A DNA stretch of 64,000 bases from Paraburkholderia acidipaludis NBRC 101816. Lineage in GTDB: Bacteria > Pseudomonadota > Gammaproteobacteria > Burkholderiales > Burkholderiaceae. Every line of letters starts with the position of its first letter. The stretch's first letter is position 1. The position numbers and the translations under genes were made by a program. Below are positions 1 to 8,304 of the stretch, one piece after another. The DNA lies in contig NZ_BAXZ01000001.1 in the NCBI RefSeq assembly GCF_000684975.1, forward strand, positions 174,471 to 238,470, in the 5' to 3' direction. The notes below the pieces were generated by a model that was not told the origin of the DNA, ran no database searches, and saw nothing but the letters and a program-made list of their open reading frames with translations.

Positions 1-2
1 AC

Positions 3-689
<687 letters not shown>

Positions 690-750
690 TGCAGCGTGCG
701 CGCGTCGTTCCTGGCTCCCGAAGCTTGAATACCAACGCAAACTGAGAGAC

Positions 751-2472
751 ATGACCGAGATGACGCAGCCGAACGAAACCGTTTCTTCCGCAACGACCAC
801 GGGCGCGCGCCTGCTCGTCGACGCGCTCGTCGCGAACGACGTGACGCACGTGTTCTGCGTGCCCGGCGAGAGCTATCTTGCCGTGCTCGACGCGCTGCAC
901 GATGTAACCGGCCAGATCGAGACGATCGTGTGCCGCCACGAAGCGGGCGCCGCGAACATGGCGGAGGCGGCGGGCAAGCTCACCGGCAAGCCGGGCATCG
1001 CGTTCGTCACGCGCGGGCCGGGCGCGACCCACGCGTCGATCGGCGTGCATACCGCGTTCCAGGACTCGACGCCGATGATCCTGCTGATCGGTCAGGTGGC
1101 GCGCGAGCAGATGGACCGCGAAGCGTTTCAGGAAATCGACTACCGGCGCATGTTCGGCCAGATGGCGAAATGGGTCGCGCAGATCGACGATCCGCGCCGC
1201 GTGCCCGAGTATCTGAGCCACGCGTTTCACGTTGCGACGTCGGGCCGCCCCGGTCCGGTCGTGCTCGCGCTGCCCGAAGACATGCTGAGCGAGCCGTTCC
1301 CGGCCTCGCAGGCACAAGCGGTCGCGCCGGCCGCGCAGCGCGTGCAGGCGTCGCCTTCGGCGGCGCAGATCGAGCGGCTGCGCACGCTGCTCGCGAACGC
1401 GAAGAAGCCCTTCGTGATCGCGGGCGGCCACGGCTGGACACCCGCCGCATGCGCCGATCTGCAACGCTTCGTCGAGAACTGGCGTCTACCCATCGGTCTC
1501 GCGTTCCGCTTCCAGGACACGCTGAACAACGATCACCCGAACTACGCGGGCGACGTGGGTCTCGGCATCAATCCGGCGCTCGCGCAGCGCATCCGTGAAG
1601 CGGACGTGCTGCTCGCCCTCGGGCCGCGCCTTGGCGAAGCAACCACGGGCGGCTACGCGCTGCTCGACATCCCGAAGACGAAGCAAACGCTGATCCACGT
1701 TCACCAGGGCGCCGAGGAACTGGGGCGTGTCTATGCCGCCGATCTGCCGATCGTCTCGGGCCTGCCCGAGATCGCGGCGATGCTCGCAGCGCTCGAAGCC
1801 CCCGCGAAGCCCGCATGGGACGGCGCCGCCGAAGAGGCCCATCGCGCCTATCTCGCGTGGCGCGAGCCGCGCCCGATGCCGGGCGATGTTCAGTTGGGCG
1901 AAGTCATGCAGCAGTTGCGCGCGCGCCTGCCCGACGACGCGATCATCACGAACGGCGCGGGCAATTACGCCACGTGGCTGCACCGGCACTACGCGTATCG
2001 CCACTTCCGCTCGCAGCTTGCGCCCACGAGCGGCGCGATGGGCTACGGCGTGCCCGCCGCCATTGCCGCGAAGTCGCTCTATCCTTCGCGTACCGTGGTC
2101 GCGCTCGCCGGCGACGGGTGCTTCATGATGTCCGCGCAAGAGCTTGCCACCGCAATGCAGTACGGGCTCGCCGTCGTGTTCATCGTCGTGAACAACGGAC
2201 ATTACGGCACGATCCGCATGCATCAGGAGCGCCACTATCCGGGGCGCGTGCACGGCACGCAGCTTACGAATCCCGATTTCGCGGCCTTCGCGAAATCGTT
2301 CGGCGCGCATGGCGAAACGGTCGAATCGACGGCCGCATTCTTGCCTGCGCTGGAGCGCGCGCTCGACGCGGGTGGCCCCGCTCTGATCGAAATTCGCACT
2401 CCAAAGGATGCGAGCACGCCTGCCGCGACGCTCGAGCAGATTCGCGAAACGGCCTTGAAGGCGCGCAGCTAG
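751..2472 (+). CDS. Thiamine-diphosphate enzyme, acetolactate synthase large-subunit-like
   Basis: A 573-residue ThDP-dependent enzyme of the acetolactate synthase/pyruvate oxidase superfamily. The three usual domains are present. The N-terminal PYR domain carries the catalytic glutamate in RHEAGAANMAEAAG (Glu64). A central FAD/nucleotide-binding-like domain follows. The C-terminal PP domain has the GDG...NN cofactor motif, starting GDGCFMMSAQELA at about residue 453 and ending VVNN. The second ATG (Met4) is an alternative start. No regulatory small subunit (ilvH) follows, which argues against the biosynthetic enzyme and for a catabolic or unassigned carboligase/decarboxylase. The gene ends just before a strong terminator and converges on the next gene. 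The superfamily is certain; the substrate is not known. Confidence 0.85.
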   Translation: MTEMTQPNETVSSATTTGARLLVDALVANDVTHVFCVPGESYLAVLDALHDVTGQIETIVCRHEAGAANMAEAAGKLTGKPGIAFVTRGPGATHASIGVHTAFQDSTPMILLIGQVAREQMDREAFQEIDYRRMFGQMAKWVAQIDDPRRVPEYLSHAFHVATSGRPGPVVLALPEDMLSEPFPASQAQAVAPAAQRVQASPSAAQIERLRTLLANAKKPFVIAGGHGWTPAACADLQRFVENWRLPIGLAFRFQDTLNNDHPNYAGDVGLGINPALAQRIREADVLLALGPRLGEATTGGYALLDIPKTKQTLIHVHQGAEELGRVYAADLPIVSGLPEIAAMLAALEAPAKPAWDGAAEEAHRAYLAWREPRPMPGDVQLGEVMQQLRARLPDDAIITNGAGNYATWLHRHYAYRHFRSQLAPTSGAMGYGVPAAIAAKSLYPSRTVVALAGDGCFMMSAQELATAMQYGLAVVFIVVNNGHYGTIRMHQERHYPGRVHGTQLTNPDFAAFAKSFGAHGETVESTAAFLPALERALDAGGPALIEIRTPKDASTPAATLEQIRETALKARS

Positions 2473-2505
2473 AAGCGCTTCTCCAAGGCAAAGGCCTGAC
2501 AAAAC

Positions 2506-2545
2506 AAAAGCCCTGCAGGATGCATCCCTGCAGGGCTTTTTCGTG
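2506..2545 (+). terminator. Rho-independent terminator after the ThDP enzyme gene
   Basis: A 14 bp perfect stem (2506-2519 with 2527-2540) has a 7 nt loop and a run of T on both sides. It lies between two convergent genes and can serve both strands. Confidence 0.9.
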
Positions 2546-2607
2546 ACTTCCAGCAGCGCAACAACCGGCAGGCGGCGAACCGCCCGCGCGTCACGCCGCG
2601 AGGCGCA

Positions 2608-3756
2608 TTACTTGCCGCCCACGCTTTGCAGCGTCGTCCACTTGCCGTCCACGACCTTGTACAGCGTGATGCCGCCGTTCTTCAGGTCGCCGTGCGAGTC
2701 ATACGCGAGATCCTTCGTCGTCACGGCCGGCATGCTGGTCTTCGCGAGGTACGGCAGGTACTTCGCCGGATCCGTCGAGTTGGCCGCCTTCATCGCGGCG
2801 AACATCGCCATCGCGCCGTCGTAGGCATACGGCGAGTAGGTCTGGACGTCTTCGCCAAAGCGCTTCTTGTACTTCTCGACGTAGTCCTTGCCGCCCGGCA
2901 TTTCGTCCAGCGGCAGGCCCGCAAGCGATGCCACCGTGCCGTTCGCGGAGTCGCCCGCGATCTGCAGGAAGGTCGGCGTGTGAACCATCTCGCCGCCCAT
3001 CAGCGGGGCCTTGATGCCCAGCGACTTCATCTGCTTGACCATCGGCGCGGCTTGCGCGTCGGCGCCGCCGTAGTAGATCAGGTCCGGGTTCTCGGCCTTG
3101 ATCTTGGTGAGGATCGACTTGAAGTCCACGGCCTTGTCGTTCGTGTACTCGCGGTCGATGATCGTGCCGCCCGACGCTTTCGCCGCCTTCGAGAACTGGT
3201 CGGCAAGACCCTGGCCGTAGGCCGTGCGGTCGTCAACCACGGCGATCTTCTTCATGCCGAGGCTCTTCACCGCGAACGCGCCGGCCACCGAACCCTGCTG
3301 CGTGTCCGAGGTCATCATGCGGAACGTGGTGTTGAAGCCTTGCTGCGTGTACTCTGGCGCCGTGGCCATGGCGATTTCGGGAATGCCGGCGTTCGCGTAG
3401 ATGCGCGAAGCGGGAATCGTCGTGCCCGAGTTGAAGTGGCCGAGCATGCCCTTGATGCCGTCGTCGACGAGCTTCTGCGCGACGGTCGTGCCGGTGCGCG
3501 GGTCGGCCTGGTCATCCGCCGAGTCCAGCACGAAGTGGACCGGCTTGCCGCCGATCACGGGCTTCGTGGCGTTCATGTCTTCCACGGCGAGCACGATGCC
3601 GTTCTGGAAGTCCTTGCCGTAGTGGGCCTGGGCGCCCGTCATCGGGCCGGCAAAACCGATCTTCACGTCCTCGACTTGCTGCGCGTGCGCGGTCCCCGCC
3701 AGCGACATGCCCGCGACGATCGCGGCGCCTGCCAGCTGCTTCATGGTGTGTTGCAT
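2608..3756 (-). CDS. Branched-chain amino-acid ABC transporter substrate-binding protein (LivK-like)
   Basis: A 382-residue periplasmic type I binding protein that delivers branched-chain or related amino acids to a Liv-type ABC importer. The chosen ATG at 3756 follows AAGGAG at good spacing and gives a clear signal peptide (MKQLAGAAIVAGMSLAGTAHA, cleaved after AHA). The longer in-frame opening 15 codons upstream lacks both. The mature start VEDVKIGFAGPMTGAQAHYG is typical of the family. No permease or ATPase gene is adjacent, so it is an orphan binding protein. It lies 100 bp downstream of putA in the same direction and may be co-transcribed, which would link import with proline or other amino-acid oxidation (inference). 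Confidence 0.9.
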   Translation of the reverse strand: MQHTMKQLAGAAIVAGMSLAGTAHAQQVEDVKIGFAGPMTGAQAHYGKDFQNGIVLAVEDMNATKPVIGGKPVHFVLDSADDQADPRTGTTVAQKLVDDGIKGMLGHFNSGTTIPASRIYANAGIPEIAMATAPEYTQQGFNTTFRMMTSDTQQGSVAGAFAVKSLGMKKIAVVDDRTAYGQGLADQFSKAAKASGGTIIDREYTNDKAVDFKSILTKIKAENPDLIYYGGADAQAAPMVKQMKSLGIKAPLMGGEMVHTPTFLQIAGDSANGTVASLAGLPLDEMPGGKDYVEKYKKRFGEDVQTYSPYAYDGAMAMFAAMKAANSTDPAKYLPYLAKTSMPAVTTKDLAYDSHGDLKNGGITLYKVVDGKWTTLQSVGGK

Positions 3757-3856
3757 AGCTTCTCCTTGGTACCAGGTATGGATGGAGCGGCTTGGGCCCA
3801 TGGCTTTGCCGCTTCCTTGTCCTGTGACGGCCGATGCAGAGTATAGCGATCTCTGC

Positions 3857-6800
3857 TTAACCGATCGTCATCAGATTTGCGTTGCCGCCCGCCGCGGCCG
3901 TGTTCACGCTCACCGAACGCTCCGTGAGGAGACGCTCGAGGGCGTAGTCTTCGTCGCCGTTCGCCAGCGCGTGGGCCGCGACGCCCTGCACCGAAACGAT
4001 CGGCCCGCCACGCTTGGCCACTTCCTTCACGAGGGCAAGCAGCTCGTCGCTGTCGCCTTCGAAGAGGACGGCGTCGTACTGCGCGTCGGCACCCTTTTGT
4101 GCCGAATTTTGCACACTCGCATGCGCTCTGAGCGACGCCGGCAGCGCGCTCACGAGCGCCTCGCCCGCCGCACCGGCGAAGAGCGCCAGGTTGCCCGTGG
4201 CCAGCGCCACGGCGAGCTGCGCGCGCGCGCCGGTCGCCGTCGAGGGCACGCACAGCACCGTGCCGCGCGCGGACAGCGTATAGGTGTTGCGCTCGCCCGT
4301 CGGCCCCGGCAGCACGGCGGTCGCGCCCGCCAGCACGTATTCGAGGTAGCCGTCGCAGCGCGCGGCCAGTGCCGGCTCGCGCTCGGCGATCAGCCAGTCG
4401 CGCAGCGCGGTGAGCGCCGAATGTGCGGACTGCGGCGCCGACTGCGGACGCTCGCCGTTTTCGCTTGGCGGCGTATCGACCACGAGCGCGCGGGCGAGCG
4501 AACGCGGCAGACCGGCCGGACGCTTCGCGAGCAGACGCGACAGATAGAGCGCGCCGCCCGCCTTCGGCCCCGTGCCCGAAAGGCCTTCGCCGCCGAACGG
4601 CTGCACGCCCACCACGGCGCCGATCACGTTGCGGTTCACGTAGATGTTGCCCACGTGCGCGCGGCCGATCACGTGCGCGATGGTTTCGTCGATGCGCGTA
4701 TGGATCCCGAGCGTGAGGCCGTAACCGGTGGCGCGAATCTGTTCGAGCAGACGGTCGAGCTGGCTGCGGCGATAGCGGATCACGTGCAGGACCGGGCCGA
4801 ACACTTCGCGCTTGAGCTCGTCCAGGCTGTCGATCTCGATCAGCGTCGGCGGCACGAAGGTGCCCGCGGCGCAGCCTTCGGGCAGCGGCAATTGCGTGAC
4901 CTTGCGGCCCTTTTCGCGCATCGCGGCGACATGCGCGTCGATGCCGCGCCGCGCCTCCACGTCGATCACGGGGCCGACGTCGGCCGAAAGACGATCAGGA
5001 TTGCCAATCGACAGCTCCTTCATCGCGCCCGTGAGCATTTCGAGCGTGCGTTCCGCCACGTCGTCCTGCAGGCACAGCACGCGCAGCGCCGAGCAGCGCT
5101 GGCCCGCCGAATCGAACGCGCTTTGCAGCACGTCGGCCACCACCTGCTCCGCGAGCGCCGACGAATCGACGATCATCGCGTTCTGGCCGCCGGTTTCGGC
5201 GATCAGCGGGATCGGGCGGCCGTCGGAATCGAGGCGCTCCGCGAGCTTCTTGTTGATGAGGCGCGCGACTTCGGTCGAGCCCGTGAACATCACGGCGCTC
5301 GTGCGCGCATCGGCGACTAGCGCCGCGCCCACGGTTTCGCCGTCGCCCGGCAGCAGCTGCACGGCGCCGGCTGGCACGCCGGCTTCGCGCAGAATGCGCA
5401 CGGCCTGGGCGGCGATCAGCGGCGTCTGCTCGGCGGGCTTGGCGAGCACCGTGTTGCCGGCGGCCAGCGCCGCGGCCACCTGGCCCATGAAGATCGCGAG
5501 CGGGAAGTTCCACGGGCTGATGCAGACCACGGGGCCGAGCGGGCGATGCGTGTCGTTCGAGAACTCCTCGCGAATCTGCGTGGAGTAGTAGCGCAGGAAA
5601 TCGACGGCCTCGCGGATTTCCGACACGGCGTTCGGCAGCGACTTGCCCGCCTCGCGCACGATCAGGCCCATGAGCGTGTGCATCTGCGCTTCGAGCAGGT
5701 CGGCGGCGCGCGCGAGACAGTCGGCGCGCTCCTCCACGGGCGTTGCCTGCCAGATCGGCGCGGCGGCCACGGCGTGCGCGAGCGCGGCGCTCACGTGCGC
5801 CGGCGTCGCCTCGACCACGGTGCCCACGAGGTCGCGGTGATCGGCCGGATTGCGCACTTCGCGCGCCTCGCCCACGGCAATCTCGTTGTCCTGGAGCATG
5901 GGCACCGCGCGCCAGTGGTGATGCGCGCTCGCGAGCAGCGCCGAAGAGAGCGACGCGAGACGATGCTCGTTCGAAAGATCGAGGCCCATCGAGTTGAGGC
6001 GCTCGCCGCCGTACAGATCGCGCGGCAGCGGGATTTTCGTATGCGGCGCGCCGGGCGGCACCACCTTGGCGGCGTCATCCACGGGGTTCGTAACGAGCTC
6101 GCTCACCGGAATGGTTTCGTCGGCAATGCGGTTCACGAACGACGTGTTCGCGCCGTTCTCCAGCAGGCGGCGCACGAGATACGCGAGCAGCGTTTCGTGC
6201 GTGCCGACCGGCGCATAGACGCGGCACGGACGGTTGAGCTTGCCGGCAGCGAGCGGGCCCGTGACCTCTTCGTAGAGCGGCTCGCCCATGCCGTGCAGGC
6301 ACTGGAACTCGTACTGGCCGGGATAGTAGTTCTGGCCGGCGAGGTGATAGATCGCGGCAAGCGTGTACGCATTATGCGTGGCGAACTGCGGATACACGGC
6401 GTCCGGCGCGCCGAGCAGCTTCTTCGCGCACGCCAGGTACGAAACGTCGGTGTAGATCTTGCGCGTGTAGACTGGATAACCTTCGAGGCCGTCCACCTGG
6501 GCACGCTTGATTTCCGTGTCCCAGTACGCGCCCTTCACGAGGCGCACCATGATGCGGTGACGGCTGCGGCGCGCGAGATCGACGATGTAGTCGATCACGA
6601 ACGGGCAGCGCTTCTGGTAGGCCTGCACCACGAAGCCGATGCCGTTCCAGCCCGCCAGTTCGGGATCGAAGCACAGCGCTTCGAGCAGGTCGAGCGAAAT
6701 TTCGAGGCGGTCGGCTTCTTCGGCGTCGATGTTCAGGCCGATGTCGTAGCGGCGCGCCAGCACGGCGAGCGCGCGCACGCGCGGCAGCAGCTCGCTCATC

Positions 6801-7825
6801 GTGCGCTCCTGCTGCGCGCGCGAGTAGCGGGCATGCAGCGCCGAGAGCTTGATCGAAATGCCCGGGCCTTCGTAGATGCCGCGGCCGCCGGCCGCCTTGC
6901 CGATCGCGTGGATCGCCTGCTCATAGGAGGCGTAGTAGCGCTGCGCGTCGGCTTCGGTCGTGGCCGCTTCGCCAAGCATGTCGTACGAGTAGCGAAAGCC
7001 GCGCGCTTCGTACTTGCGGCTGTTCGCGAGCGCCTCGGAAATGTTCTCGCCCGTGACGAACTGCTCGCCCATCAGGCGCATCGCCATGTCCACGCCCTTG
7101 CGGATGAGCGGCTCGCCGCCCTTGCCGATCATGCGCGTGAGCGCGGAGGAAAGACCCGTCTCGCTGTTCGTCGTAACGAGCTTGCCGGTGATCATGAGGC
7201 CCCAGGTGGCCGCGTTCACGAACAGCGACGGCGCGTGGCCCACGTGGGATTTCCAGTCGCCCTTGCTGATCTTGTCGCGGATCAGCGCGTCGCGCGTGGC
7301 GCGGTCGGGAATGCGCAGGAGCGCTTCGGCGAGACACATGAGCGCGACGCCTTCCTGGCTGGACAGCGAAAATTCGTGGATCAGCCCTTCCACGCCGCCG
7401 CCCGTGCGCTTCGCGCGCAGTGTCTCGACGAGACGCGTGGCGAGCTTCGTCACGTCGCCCGTGAGATTCGCCGGCAGGCGCGCTTCGCCGATCAGGAACG
7501 GCACGCATTCCGGCTCGGGACGGCGGTACGCGGCCGTGATCGCCGCGCGCAGCACCGACTGCGGTTGCACGTTTTGCGCAAATTCGAGGAACGGGTGCGA
7601 CGCCGTCTCGTCTTCGGCGTCCGTGGTGGCGCCATCCGCCAGATCGGTGGCGCCGACGTGCCCGCTCAGCTCGGGCGGCAGCTGGCCGTGCTCGATCTTT
7701 TCGAGGTAAGCGAAGATGGCTTGCTTGATGAGCCAGTGGGGCGTGCGCTCGAGGCGCGTGGCGGCGTCTTTCAGACGGGAGCGCAGGAGGTCGTCGACTT
7801 TGACGCCGAGAGTGGTGCTAGCCAT
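3857..7825 (-). CDS. putA: Trifunctional PutA: proline dehydrogenase / P5C dehydrogenase / repressor
   Basis: A 1322-residue bifunctional enzyme and regulator that oxidises proline to glutamate in two steps at the membrane. The order is a ribbon-helix-helix DNA-binding domain (about residues 1-48, starting MASTTLGVKVDDLL), a proline dehydrogenase barrel with GPGISIKLSALHARY and LVKGAYWDTEIKRAQ, an aldehyde dehydrogenase with AETGGQNA and the catalytic cysteine in SAGQRCSALRV, and a C-terminal ALDH-like tail. The ATG at 7825 follows GAAGGAA and begins exactly with the RHH domain; an upstream in-frame extension of 35 codons is not homologous-looking. The RHH domain means it should repress its own transcription when not membrane-bound, and a matching operator-like repeat lies upstream. 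Confidence 0.97.
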   Translation of the reverse strand: MASTTLGVKVDDLLRSRLKDAATRLERTPHWLIKQAIFAYLEKIEHGQLPPELSGHVGATDLADGATTDAEDETASHPFLEFAQNVQPQSVLRAAITAAYRRPEPECVPFLIGEARLPANLTGDVTKLATRLVETLRAKRTGGGVEGLIHEFSLSSQEGVALMCLAEALLRIPDRATRDALIRDKISKGDWKSHVGHAPSLFVNAATWGLMITGKLVTTNSETGLSSALTRMIGKGGEPLIRKGVDMAMRLMGEQFVTGENISEALANSRKYEARGFRYSYDMLGEAATTEADAQRYYASYEQAIHAIGKAAGGRGIYEGPGISIKLSALHARYSRAQQERTMSELLPRVRALAVLARRYDIGLNIDAEEADRLEISLDLLEALCFDPELAGWNGIGFVVQAYQKRCPFVIDYIVDLARRSRHRIMVRLVKGAYWDTEIKRAQVDGLEGYPVYTRKIYTDVSYLACAKKLLGAPDAVYPQFATHNAYTLAAIYHLAGQNYYPGQYEFQCLHGMGEPLYEEVTGPLAAGKLNRPCRVYAPVGTHETLLAYLVRRLLENGANTSFVNRIADETIPVSELVTNPVDDAAKVVPPGAPHTKIPLPRDLYGGERLNSMGLDLSNEHRLASLSSALLASAHHHWRAVPMLQDNEIAVGEAREVRNPADHRDLVGTVVEATPAHVSAALAHAVAAAPIWQATPVEERADCLARAADLLEAQMHTLMGLIVREAGKSLPNAVSEIREAVDFLRYYSTQIREEFSNDTHRPLGPVVCISPWNFPLAIFMGQVAAALAAGNTVLAKPAEQTPLIAAQAVRILREAGVPAGAVQLLPGDGETVGAALVADARTSAVMFTGSTEVARLINKKLAERLDSDGRPIPLIAETGGQNAMIVDSSALAEQVVADVLQSAFDSAGQRCSALRVLCLQDDVAERTLEMLTGAMKELSIGNPDRLSADVGPVIDVEARRGIDAHVAAMREKGRKVTQLPLPEGCAAGTFVPPTLIEIDSLDELKREVFGPVLHVIRYRRSQLDRLLEQIRATGYGLTLGIHTRIDETIAHVIGRAHVGNIYVNRNVIGAVVGVQPFGGEGLSGTGPKAGGALYLSRLLAKRPAGLPRSLARALVVDTPPSENGERPQSAPQSAHSALTALRDWLIAEREPALAARCDGYLEYVLAGATAVLPGPTGERNTYTLSARGTVLCVPSTATGARAQLAVALATGNLALFAGAAGEALVSALPASLRAHASVQNSAQKGADAQYDAVLFEGDSDELLALVKEVAKRGGPIVSVQGVAAHALANGDEDYALERLLTERSVSVNTAAAGGNANLMTIG

Positions 7826-7901
7826 GATTCCTTCGTTTGCCGGCTGACCCGCACCGGCCAATGACCAAAAAGTTGGCGCATCGTAACCTTCCAAATAAAA
7901 A

Positions 7902-7931
7902 GGTGCAACCATCTCTAAAGTTGGTTGCACC
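7902..7931. promoter_or_regulatory. Inverted repeat, probable PutA operator
   Basis: GGTGCAACC (7902-7910) and GGTTGCACC (7923-7931) form a perfect 9 bp inverted repeat with a 12 bp spacer, 77 bp upstream of the putA start. Both arms contain GTTGCA or its complement, the core reported for PutA ribbon-helix-helix binding in enterobacteria. Autorepression is inferred. Confidence 0.6.
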
Positions 7932-7993
7932 GCTCGCGATCCCTTGTAGCGCCTGGGTTTGCGGCAAATGCCCGCCAGCCGGGGCGCACCACG

Positions 7994-8019
7994 AATACTC
8001 AGTATTTTCCCTGAGTCAA
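7994..8019 (-). promoter_or_regulatory. putA: Candidate putA promoter -35 and palindrome
   Basis: On the minus strand a TTGACT -35-like hexamer (8014-8019) is followed by the palindrome AATACTCAGTATT (7994-8006). The -10 is poor, so an activator bound at the palindrome is possible. The rest of the 290 bp between putA and the next gene shows nothing else. Confidence 0.35.
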
Positions 8020-8115
8020 ACTTTTTTTGATGCCCTTCACGAAACGCACGCCGCGCCGTTATACAGGTAGCAACACGGGGGAAAGCAACAAGGACTGGAA
8101 GCGTTGAGGCCTGGA

Positions 8116-8280
8116 ATGGAAAAGTTCATGGTGGTGGCGGGAATCTGGATCATGTGCGCGTTTTGCGCGGTGCTGTTCATTCGAGGCGCGTCGGCGCCCG
8201 AAATGCGGCGGGTGCGGGCGGAAGACGGCCCGGCCGAAGACGAGGAAACGGCGCAATTTGCTTACGAACGGAAGCGATAG
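8116..8280 (+). CDS. Small single-pass membrane protein, 54 aa, hypothetical
   Basis: A 54-codon reading frame on the plus strand. GAGG lies 6 nt before the ATG. Residues 3-23 (KFMVVAGIWIMCAFCAVLFIR) form one hydrophobic segment, followed by a charged tail rich in Glu, Asp and Arg, giving the layout of a small inner-membrane protein. It stops 25 bp before the end of convergent priA. I do not recognise a family. It is supported by the ribosome-binding site, the start placement and the membrane-protein composition, but not by homology. Confidence 0.5.
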   Translation: MEKFMVVAGIWIMCAFCAVLFIRGASAPEMRRVRAEDGPAEDEETAQFAYERKR

Positions 8281-8304
8281 GCGCGCGCTCGCCGGGCGTC
8301 ACGG

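Noticed and set aside
5546..7864. 772-codon plus-strand frame opposite putA
   Set aside because: Shadow of putA. Its composition is dominated by Arg, Ala, His and Val, and it shows no domain.
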